Part shown: positions 8,047 through 15,263 of the stretch, one piece after another
Layout of the letters: every line of letters begins with the position of its first letter
Position numbering within the stretch: the first letter of the stretch is position 1
Source: an uncultured Eubacterium sp.
GTDB taxonomy: Bacteria > Bacillota > Clostridia > Lachnospirales > Lachnospiraceae
Assembly (NCBI GenBank): GCA_937915825.1
Contig: CALGGT010000054.1
Location: forward strand, 1 to 30,256
DNA: 30,256 bases
Direction: 5' to 3'
Program-made: the position numbers and the translations under genes
Notes under the pieces: generated by a model
Database searches by the model: none
What the model saw: only the letters and a program-made list of their open reading frames with translations
What the model was told of the DNA's origin: nothing

Positions 8047-8724
8047 TCATCGAATAATTACATAAAACAGAATCATAAAAAAGTGCAGCAAACTCCCTAA
8101 GATCACAAACAAATGAAAGATGGAATGCATATATTTCACCGTCTTTCCTTTATGATACAAGAAGGCTCCCATTGTATGTGCCAGGCCACCTAAGATCAAA
8201 AATATCATGCCCCCCATTTCCAACACATGATACGTAGGTACAAGAAAGATCACGATACACCAGCCCATGGCCAAATAGCAGATCATGGAGAACTTCTTGG
8301 TGGACTCTAAATCAATGGCCGTAAATACCGTTCCTGCTGCACAAGCGGCCCAGACAACGCCAAATACCACAAACCCAATAACGGGGTTGATCTCACGCAA
8401 TCCCCCTAATGCAATGGGTGTATAGGTTCCTGCGATCATGAAATAAATGGTACAATGGTCCAGGATTTGAAACACTTTCTTAGCCGTTTGAGCCCTTAAT
8501 CCGTGATAGATGCTGGACATAACAAAGAGAATCACCATGGAAGCGCCGTAAACGGCCGATGCTACTACATACCAGGCATCCCGGTAGATGACCGAAAATA
8601 TCACGCAAAGAACCAGCTCCGCCACGGCCAAAGCCCCACCGACAATGTGGGATACCATGTTAAATATTTCTTCTCCTTTTGTATAATAGGGAAGTTCCCG
8701 TTCGTTTAAAGGTACTCGGTTCAT
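8047..8724 (-). CDS. Hemolysin III / PAQR-family membrane protein
   Basis: A 225-residue integral membrane protein with about seven hydrophobic segments. Family signatures are present: SSIYHGL near residue 70, DHCTIYFMIAGTYTP near 90-105, and a C-terminal pair of His segments (HSIFH, then LLHFF) that in the PAQR/HlyIII superfamily bind zinc. The family is named after a Bacillus cereus haemolysin, but most members are not toxins; the role here is unknown and may concern membrane homeostasis. The start is backed by AGAGGGGAGG 6 bases upstream. It is the first gene of the hlyIII-fabV-xyn10 cluster, and the pairing with a fatty-acid-type reductase fits a membrane-lipid theme, which is inference. 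Confidence 0.88.
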   Translation of the reverse strand: MNRVPLNERELPYYTKGEEIFNMVSHIVGGALAVAELVLCVIFSVIYRDAWYVVASAVYGASMVILFVMSSIYHGLRAQTAKKVFQILDHCTIYFMIAGTYTPIALGGLREINPVIGFVVFGVVWAACAAGTVFTAIDLESTKKFSMICYLAMGWCIVIFLVPTYHVLEMGGMIFLILGGLAHTMGAFLYHKGKTVKYMHSIFHLFVILGSLLHFFMILFYVIIR

Positions 8725-8771
8725 ACAAAACCTCCCCTCTCATCTGCCCATTTCTGTAACAATTTGCAGAA

Positions 8772-8820
8772 AGATTTGAAAGAATGAAAAGTTCCACACC
8801 TTTCATTCTTTCAAAATCTT
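8772..8820 (-). terminator. Putative terminator hairpin after galM
   Basis: AGATTTGAAAGAATGAAA (8772-8789) pairs with 8801-8820, with one bulge, around a loop of about 11 bases. It lies 93 bases beyond the galM stop and before hlyIII. The following minus-strand bases are only moderately T-rich, so the assignment is tentative. Confidence 0.5.
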
Positions 8821-8825
8821 ACGGA

Positions 8826-8876
8826 ATTTTAACTTTCACGATGTTAAAACACAACACAACTCTGTTAAAACTCAAC
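8826..8876 (-). promoter_or_regulatory. Weak candidate promoter with a repeated operator-like motif, upstream of hlyIII
   Basis: Two 14-base direct repeats, TGTTAAAACACAAC (8842-8855) and TGTTAAAACTCAAC (8863-8876), are 21 bases apart, about two helical turns. They overlap a possible minus-strand promoter with TTGTGT (8854-8849), 17 bases and TAAAAT (8831-8826). The -35 matches consensus at only three positions. TTTTAAC/GTTAAAA inverted pairs are also present. A regulator-binding role is inferred from the spacing only. Confidence 0.35.
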
Positions 8877-8912
8877 TTTTACGTTATTAACACTCCGCTT
8901 ATATGCTGTGGA

Positions 8913-9962
8913 TCACTCTTCTTCCCCGGAGAAACGATAGATCGTAGTCGATTCAAAAGGCTCTCCTGCCTTTAAGATACAAGGCTTGAAGGAATCAATA
9001 TTAATGGAGTTCGGGAAGAACTGGGTCTCGAAGCAAACGCCGGAACGCTTGGTATAAGTAGCTCCTTCCTTTCCATCTTCTTTCTCAATAAAGTTTCCGG
9101 TATACAGCTGCATGCCGGGAAGGTCCGTAAAGACTTCCATGACACGGCCGGTGGTTTCTTCCGACAATTCTGCCACCTTCTCTACCTCAGATCCGTCAAT
9201 ATCCAATACAAAATTGTGATCGTATCCGCCGGCATCCAACAAAGGTTTATAATCTTCCTCAATGTCTCTGGAAATCTTCTTCTTCATGGTGAAGTCCAAA
9301 GGCGTTCCTTCCACATCGATAATATTTCCATTGGGAATTAGATCCTCACTGGTTTCCGTAACGCCATCCGCTTTAATCCACACTTCATGATCCGTGATCT
9401 CACCGCCATCGTGTCCTTTTAAATTAAAATAGCTGTGATTGGTCATGTTGCAAAGGGTATCCTTGTTGGACTTTGCATAATAATGAAGACGTAATTCATT
9501 GTCTTCGGTTAAATGATAGGTGACGGAATAGGTCATATCTCCGGGATATCCCTGTTCCAGATCCGGGCTTACTCGGGCGAAGGTTACACTGTTTTCCGTG
9601 GTAACTGCCTGATACATTACTTTGTTGTATCCCGGCGTGCCGCCATGCAAGTTATTTTCCCCATCATTTTTCTCCAACTCATAGGTTTCTCCGTTTAAGG
9701 TAAAGGTGGCATTGCCAATACGATTTCCGTGACGTCCGATGGTGGAACCGAAGAAGCATCCGTTTCCTTCATAAGATTCGATGGAATCAAATCCCAATAC
9801 CACATCGTCCAGAGAACCATTTTTATCCGGCACGAACAAACGCACCAGATTGGCACCGTAGTCAATGACATCCGCACGCATACCATGACTATTCTCAATG
9901 GTATAAAGTGTCACCTTTTCTCCTTCCTTTGTTACCCCAAATTCTTTCGTTGTTACACTCAT
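8913..9962 (-). CDS. galM: Aldose 1-epimerase (galactose mutarotase)
   Basis: A 349-residue cytosolic enzyme that interconverts alpha and beta anomers of aldoses such as galactose and glucose. Conserved family residues are present: GRHGNRI at 77-83, the substrate His H106 in NNLHGG, the catalytic acid H176 in TNHSYFNL, D248 in GGYDHN, and the catalytic base E312 in CFETQFFPNS. Length and motif order match single-domain GalM. The start ATG follows GGAGG with a 7-base gap. It lies 15 bases after aspS, at the tail of the rel-aspS run, so it is probably read from that operon. No other Leloir-pathway genes are in the window. Confidence 0.95.
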   Translation of the reverse strand: MSVTTKEFGVTKEGEKVTLYTIENSHGMRADVIDYGANLVRLFVPDKNGSLDDVVLGFDSIESYEGNGCFFGSTIGRHGNRIGNATFTLNGETYELEKNDGENNLHGGTPGYNKVMYQAVTTENSVTFARVSPDLEQGYPGDMTYSVTYHLTEDNELRLHYYAKSNKDTLCNMTNHSYFNLKGHDGGEITDHEVWIKADGVTETSEDLIPNGNIIDVEGTPLDFTMKKKISRDIEEDYKPLLDAGGYDHNFVLDIDGSEVEKVAELSEETTGRVMEVFTDLPGMQLYTGNFIEKEDGKEGATYTKRSGVCFETQFFPNSINIDSFKPCILKAGEPFESTTIYRFSGEEE

Positions 9963-9977
9963 AGGTTATATCCTCCT

Positions 9978-11810
9978 TTATGAATTATTATCCTCACTGT
10001 CAGACGCTTCTTCCTTCAGCGCTTCCAAAACGTCCGGTTGAATGGCAATGCCCAACTCATCCAGTTGTGTATCATCCACCAGATTCGGGGCATCGGTCAT
10101 TAAACAGGACGCATCCTTTACTTTCGGGAATGTGATCACCTCGCGGATATTATCCTCCCCGGCCATAAACATAACTAAGCGATCCAGACCAAATGCCAGC
10201 CCCGCATGAGGCGGCACGCCATATTGGAATGCCCGCAGTAAGAACTCAAACTGTTTTGTAGCTTCCTCCTTGGTAAATCCAAGAAGATCAAACATTTTTT
10301 CCTGTATATCGTTTTGATGGATTCGCACCGAGCCGCCACCCAGCTCGGTTCCATTCAATACAATGTCATATGCCTTGGCACGAACTTTCCCGGGATCGGA
10401 TTCGATCAAAGAGAGATCTTCTTCCATCGGCATGGTAAAGGGATGATGCATCGCCTGATATCGCCCCAGATCCTCGTTATATTCTAACAAGGGAAATTCC
10501 GTAACCCAAAGGAATCGATACGTATTTTCCGGGATCAGAGCGCAGCGCTTGGCAATCTCTACACGTAAATTTCCTAAAACATCAAAGACAACCTTATCCT
10601 GATCCGCTGCGAATAACAGCAGATCTCCCGGCTCTCCTTGCATTTTCTCTACCAGTTTTTTCACTTCCTCTTCCTGTAAAAACTTGGTAAAGGAAGACTT
10701 TATGCTTCCATCTTCTTTTAAGGATAAATATGCCAATCCCTTAGCGCCGTAGTCCTTGGCAAAATCCACCAGGGAATCAATTTTCTTACGAGGCATGTCC
10801 CCCTGGCCTTTCACATTCAGACCCCGAACACTGCCACCCTTTTCAATGGCCTGGGAAAATACTCCGAACCCGCACCCCTTCACAACGTCGGAAACGTCGG
10901 TCAGTTCCATTTCAAACCGCAGATCCGGCTTATCTGAACCGAATCGGTCCATCGCTTCCCGCCAGGTCATACGGGGAATAGGAAGAGAAACTTCCACGCC
11001 GATCATTTGGAACAAGCGCTGTAACAAACGCTCATTCACATCGATCACATCGTTTTCATCCACAAAGGATAATTCCATATCCAGCTGGGTAAATTCCGGT
11101 TGACGATCCGCACGCAGGTCCTCATCCCGGAAACATTTTACAATTTGAAAATACCGGTCGAATCCGGAACACATCAACAATTGCTTAAACAACTGAGGGG
11201 ATTGAGGCAAGGCGTAAAAATTTCCGGGATGTACACGAGAGGGAACCAGATAATCTCTGGCGCCTTCCGGCGTACTTTTGGTAAGCATCGGCGTTTCCAA
11301 TTCCAGGAACCCTTCCTCCGATAAGAAATTACGTGCCTCCATACAAACCTTATGACGCAAGATAAAATTCTTTTGCAGGTCCGGACGTCTCAGATCCAGA
11401 AAACGATACCTCAAACGCAACTCGTCTTTGGTCTTTAAATCCTCTTGTACCGGAAACGGCGGGGTTTCCGATTCCGAAAGAATCCGAAGATCCTTTACAC
11501 GAACCTCGATCTGCCCAGTCTTTAAGTTCTCATTCACCGCTCCGGATCTTGGCTCTACCTTTCCGGTGGCAGCGATTACAAATTCACTGCGAAGTCGGGT
11601 TCCCTTTTCAAAGGACTCCACGCCGCAATCACTTTCTTCTAAGATCAACTGAATCAATCCGGAACGATCTCTTACGTCCACGAATATGATTCCTCCTTTA
11701 TTTCGACTTTTTTGCACCCATCCCATGACGGTTACTAACGTTCCAATGTCCTCGGTTGTATACTCTCCACATCGCTTGGTACGCTTCAGTCCCAGCATCG
11801 ACTCTGCCAT
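9978..11810 (-). CDS. aspS: Aspartyl-tRNA synthetase
   Basis: A 610-residue class IIb synthetase that charges tRNA-Asp. It has the bacterial layout: an N-terminal OB-fold anticodon domain (about 1-110, with VTVMGWVQKSRNKGG), the catalytic core, and an inserted GAD-type domain (about 290-420). Class II motif 2 is FRDEDLRADRQPEFTQLD at 227-244, and motif 3 includes GLDR at 541-544. Full length for the bacterial family. The start has AGGAG 10 bases upstream. It follows hisS by 21 bases, the usual Firmicute hisS-aspS pairing. Whether it also charges tRNA-Asn cannot be judged here. Confidence 0.97.
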   Translation of the reverse strand: MAESMLGLKRTKRCGEYTTEDIGTLVTVMGWVQKSRNKGGIIFVDVRDRSGLIQLILEESDCGVESFEKGTRLRSEFVIAATGKVEPRSGAVNENLKTGQIEVRVKDLRILSESETPPFPVQEDLKTKDELRLRYRFLDLRRPDLQKNFILRHKVCMEARNFLSEEGFLELETPMLTKSTPEGARDYLVPSRVHPGNFYALPQSPQLFKQLLMCSGFDRYFQIVKCFRDEDLRADRQPEFTQLDMELSFVDENDVIDVNERLLQRLFQMIGVEVSLPIPRMTWREAMDRFGSDKPDLRFEMELTDVSDVVKGCGFGVFSQAIEKGGSVRGLNVKGQGDMPRKKIDSLVDFAKDYGAKGLAYLSLKEDGSIKSSFTKFLQEEEVKKLVEKMQGEPGDLLLFAADQDKVVFDVLGNLRVEIAKRCALIPENTYRFLWVTEFPLLEYNEDLGRYQAMHHPFTMPMEEDLSLIESDPGKVRAKAYDIVLNGTELGGGSVRIHQNDIQEKMFDLLGFTKEEATKQFEFLLRAFQYGVPPHAGLAFGLDRLVMFMAGEDNIREVITFPKVKDASCLMTDAPNLVDDTQLDELGIAIQPDVLEALKEEASDSEDNNS

Positions 11811-11831
11811 AACGTTCTCTCTCCTTCTGAC

Positions 11832-13088
11832 TTAATCCGCAAAAAACTCCACAATCTCCTGATATCCGTCTTTTTTTAATTGTTCTTTTTGGAACTTTTT
11901 ATTCTTCTTCATCTTCATGACCGTTACCCGTTGCCCCTGTTCTCTTCTTCTCTTCGCCTCTTTGAAAACCTTTTGAGTCAAATCGTCATCCGCCTTCTTG
12001 TCAATAAGAAGCGCAACGCTTTCCTCGGAACCCGGCACTTGAAAATTGTTTTCCAACATTAACAGAATGATCCGCTCAAAACCAATGGAGAATCCAACGG
12101 CCGGCGTCTGCTGTCCGGTAAAACGGCCGATCATCTCATCATAACGTCCGCCACCGCCTACGCTTCCCCCAAACTCATCCATACGAATCTCATAGATCGG
12201 TCCGGTATAATAGCTCATCCCCCGCACCAACGTAGGATCAAAAACAATGGAAAAATCCGCTTCCTTTACAGAAAGCACCGTGGTAATAATGGTCTTTAAT
12301 CCATCCGCCACTTCCTGCTCCAGAAAATCTCCCAAAATCTCCACCATAGAATCGATCTTCCCGATTCCTTCCACTTCTTGTGTTGCGGTAAAAATATTAC
12401 AAAATCGTTGAATGTTCTCCTCTTCATAGCCGGCGCTTTCCAACTCGCTTTGAACGCCGTCCATTCCAATCTTATCCAACTTATCAATGATGATAAATAC
12501 CGAATCGTATTCCTCCGGACGGAAACCGCTGTAGGCGGCCATGGCCTTTAAGATCCGACGATCGTTGATACGAATGGTAAACTTCTTAAAACCTAGCGTA
12601 CCTAAAACTCCAGAGGTAGCTAACATCAATTCAATTTCCGCCAGATTCGAAGGTTCCCCTAAAATATCAATGTCACATTGCATAAACTGACGAAAACGTC
12701 CTCTTTGGGGGCGTTCCGCCCGCCAAACATTTCCCATTTGCAGTGCTTTAAAAGGGGTGCCTAGATCGTTGGCATGATTGGCATAATATCTGGACAAGGG
12801 CACCGTCAAATCATAACGAAGTCCGCCGTCCACAACATCCATTTCTCCTTTGGCATCCTCCAATCGGAGCTTCTCTCCTCGTTTTAAGATCTTAAAGATC
12901 AACTTCTCATTTTCTCCCCCCTGTTTCGAGCTTAGATTCTCTATGTGCTCCACGGAAGGGGTCTCAATCGATGAAAAACCATAGGTTTTATACACCTTCT
13001 TAATGGTGGAGATCACATAATCTCGAATTTCCATTTCCTCCGGCATTATGTCTTTCATTCCGGTTACCGGTTTCTTCTTCATTGCCAT
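11832..13088 (-). CDS. hisS: Histidyl-tRNA synthetase
   Basis: A class IIa synthetase of about 418 residues that charges tRNA-His. Visible motifs: GMKDIMPEE (motif 1 region), GNVWRAERPQRGRFRQFMQC (motif 2), the HisRS signature LVRGMSYYTGPIYE, GGGGRYDEM, and motif 3 in GFSIGFERI, followed by an anticodon-binding HGTP domain. I prefer the ATG at 13088, which has GAGGA 9 bases upstream. An in-frame GTG at 13094 is only 3 bases from that site. The gap to hemZ is about 50 bases, too short for the T-box leader that often precedes hisS in Firmicutes, so it is probably co-transcribed from the rel promoter. Confidence 0.96.
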   Translation of the reverse strand: MAMKKKPVTGMKDIMPEEMEIRDYVISTIKKVYKTYGFSSIETPSVEHIENLSSKQGGENEKLIFKILKRGEKLRLEDAKGEMDVVDGGLRYDLTVPLSRYYANHANDLGTPFKALQMGNVWRAERPQRGRFRQFMQCDIDILGEPSNLAEIELMLATSGVLGTLGFKKFTIRINDRRILKAMAAYSGFRPEEYDSVFIIIDKLDKIGMDGVQSELESAGYEEENIQRFCNIFTATQEVEGIGKIDSMVEILGDFLEQEVADGLKTIITTVLSVKEADFSIVFDPTLVRGMSYYTGPIYEIRMDEFGGSVGGGGRYDEMIGRFTGQQTPAVGFSIGFERIILLMLENNFQVPGSEESVALLIDKKADDDLTQKVFKEAKRRREQGQRVTVMKMKKNKKFQKEQLKKDGYQEIVEFFAD

Positions 13089-13138
13089 AGTCACATATCC
13101 TCTTTTCTCATTTTCTCTGATTCACGGCATTCGGATCC

Positions 13139-14584
13139 TCATCCTAAAAACGCCCGCTTCCGATCGATCATCTCATCCAAGCGTTCCACATAATCCTTGA
13201 CACTTTTAACATTCTCAACCCGGAAGATCTGATCTTTCCCACGGTCATAGAATTTGGTGGAGCCGCCGCTGCCAACCGCGATAATGGTTTCTAGCTCCTC
13301 CATGATCAAGATGTTATACAGACATTCCTTCCCGGGCTTGGCATAGGCTACATTCTCCTGATTGGAGTTAAAACTGCTCAACGCCTTATTCTTCTGGCGA
13401 TACATGTAATAGGGATGGTACCCGGCTTTCTTTAAAATATCTCTGGACCGGTCCTGCATGGTAAGAACCGTATCGTTGTAAGAATATGCCGTTTCCTCCT
13501 GGTTCTCTAATAATTGCTTGCGCAAATGAGAAGCACGTTTGATCACAAGCGTATGCACGGTCACACTATCCGGATCCATTGCCAGCACTTCCTGCAGGGA
13601 ATATTGCTGATCCGCCACGCTTTCTTCCGGCAGACCTACGATCAGGTCCATGTTAATATTCTGAAAACCCAATTCTCTGGCTTGATAAAAAACAGGCTGG
13701 ATCTCTGTTACCAGGTGTTTTCTCCCCAACAGATCTAACGTCTTTTGATTCATCGTCTGGGGATTGACCGAGATCCGGTGAACGCCGTATTTACGCATGA
13801 TCTTTAGTTTTCCAAGGGTAATGCTGTCCGGCCGTCCCGCTTCCACCGTAAACTCCAAAACCGTATCCATGGGCAGGATCTCCGTAACAAAAGAAAGCAA
13901 ATCTTCCATTTGTTCTTCCGAAAGGGAACTAGGGGTTCCTCCGCCAATATATACGGTATGAATCTTTCTTCCCTTCAAGTGAGTTGCTACATAGGTTAAC
14001 TCCTTTTTCAAGGCCTGAAGATAGCGTTCCACCTGATCTTCGTATTGTTTTATGGGATAGGCAGAAAAACTGCAATAGGCACAGATGGTAGGGCAGAAGG
14101 GAATGCCGATGTAGATGCTGACACCCTCTTTAAGATCCAGGGGCTCCACCAGGGAAAGCTCCCGCTGTCCGATCTCTGTGATCTGTTCCGCCTTTTCCCG
14201 GGATAATAAATAATAATCTTTTAATTGTTGAACGGTCTGTTCCGCGCCCGCCCCCGCTTCTAACATTCTTCTGGCCAGCTTTACCGGCTTCACTCCGGTC
14301 AAGATCCCCCAGGGAAGCGAGATCCCCGTCATATCCTGAAGATGAAGGTAGATCGACCGCTTCACTTCATTCTTATCCGGGTGTTTAAAAGATTCTTTCC
14401 AGATCTCCTTCCCATCCTTCCAAAAAGATAAGGAAAAAGGTTCCTTCTCTTCTTCCTTATTTTCCAGGGTTTGGATCTGTTTTTCCGGGGTGTGGATCTG
14501 AAATTTCTCCATGGGGAAAAACGCCTGAATCATCCCCTGCATGTCATACGAAAAAAGATTTTTCGACACATAAACATCCATCAT
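13139..14584 (-). CDS. hemZ: Radical SAM coproporphyrinogen III dehydrogenase-like protein HemZ
   Basis: A 481-residue radical SAM protein. The 4Fe-4S motif C164-x3-C168-x2-C171 lies in PFCPTICAYCSF, followed by GGGTPSSLS, the SAM-binding glycine motif typical of HemN-like proteins. The long N-terminal extension (about 150 residues) is characteristic of HemZ. HemN-family enzymes oxidatively decarboxylate coproporphyrinogen III anaerobically, but many HemZ/HemW-like members act in haem handling instead, so the exact reaction is uncertain. It overlaps the preceding MBL gene by four bases (ATGA), indicating translational coupling; a weak GGTGAT lies upstream. This neighbourhood (rel, MBL, hemZ, hisS, aspS) is conserved among Clostridia. 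Confidence 0.9.
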   Translation of the reverse strand: MMDVYVSKNLFSYDMQGMIQAFFPMEKFQIHTPEKQIQTLENKEEEKEPFSLSFWKDGKEIWKESFKHPDKNEVKRSIYLHLQDMTGISLPWGILTGVKPVKLARRMLEAGAGAEQTVQQLKDYYLLSREKAEQITEIGQRELSLVEPLDLKEGVSIYIGIPFCPTICAYCSFSAYPIKQYEDQVERYLQALKKELTYVATHLKGRKIHTVYIGGGTPSSLSEEQMEDLLSFVTEILPMDTVLEFTVEAGRPDSITLGKLKIMRKYGVHRISVNPQTMNQKTLDLLGRKHLVTEIQPVFYQARELGFQNINMDLIVGLPEESVADQQYSLQEVLAMDPDSVTVHTLVIKRASHLRKQLLENQEETAYSYNDTVLTMQDRSRDILKKAGYHPYYMYRQKNKALSSFNSNQENVAYAKPGKECLYNILIMEELETIIAVGSGGSTKFYDRGKDQIFRVENVKSVKDYVERLDEMIDRKRAFLG

Positions 14585-15234
14585 AGCATATCACCATAAG
14601 GATTGTTCTTCTTCTCATATCCGATCTGGGTCGAACTTCCGTGACCGTTGTAAACCTCCACCTCATCCGGTAATTTGAATAACACATTCTCCAACGTTTG
14701 TAACATTTGATTCCAATTACCGGTAGGAAGATCGCACCGTCCCACCGACTCCAAAAATAAAACGTCTCCGCAGAACAGCAGACGTTGTTCTCTCAAATAA
14801 TAAGAAACACTTCCAAAGGTATGTCCCGGGGTCCATAAGACATCAAAGTCCATGTCAGCCAACCGGACACGCTCTCCATCTCTTACGTACACATCGGCAA
14901 TAACCCCGATCGGCGTTCCGGTTACCACAGTCAGGTTCTGATTGGGGTCTTGTAACAATTCCTCTTCCTTTTCACCGGCATAGGTCTTTACCCGGTTCTT
15001 TCCCAGCAAAGATCGTAACCCTAAAATATGATCATAATGGCCATGGGTCAAAAGCACGGCTTCCAATTCCAATCCCAGGGATTTTATGGTTTCGTAAATA
15101 AATTCCCCGTTATCCGCCGGGTCGATCACCACACAACGGCTGTCCCCGGTTCTATGTACGATGTAACAATTGGTAGCAACCTGGCCCAACACCATGGTAT
15201 GAATGGAAATCCCATTTTTTTCAATCGATTTCAT
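14581..15234 (-). CDS. Metallo-beta-lactamase-fold hydrolase (glyoxalase II-like)
   Basis: A 217-residue member of the MBL superfamily. The metal ligands are visible: H64-x-H66-x-D68-H69 in THGHYDH, a His in TPGHTFGS, an Asp in FCGDVLF and a His in YNGHGSS. This matches the YqgX/glyoxalase II-like hydrolases that commonly sit beside rel in Firmicutes. The likely substrate is a thioester such as S-lactoylglutathione or another small thiol ester, but that cannot be fixed from sequence. It lies 29 bases after rel and overlaps hemZ by four bases, so all three are probably one transcript. Confidence 0.92.
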   Translation of the reverse strand: MKSIEKNGISIHTMVLGQVATNCYIVHRTGDSRCVVIDPADNGEFIYETIKSLGLELEAVLLTHGHYDHILGLRSLLGKNRVKTYAGEKEEELLQDPNQNLTVVTGTPIGVIADVYVRDGERVRLADMDFDVLWTPGHTFGSVSYYLREQRLLFCGDVLFLESVGRCDLPTGNWNQMLQTLENVLFKLPDEVEVYNGHGSSTQIGYEKKNNPYGDML

Positions 15235-15263
15235 AGTCTTCCTAATTCCTTATCCGTTGTTCC

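Noticed and set aside
8047..8724. Haemolysin toxin
   Set aside because: HlyIII/PAQR proteins are widespread membrane proteins and nothing here indicates secretion or a virulence setting.
13089..13138. T-box riboswitch before hisS
   Set aside because: The gap is only about 50 bases and contains no T-box hallmark sequence or terminator.
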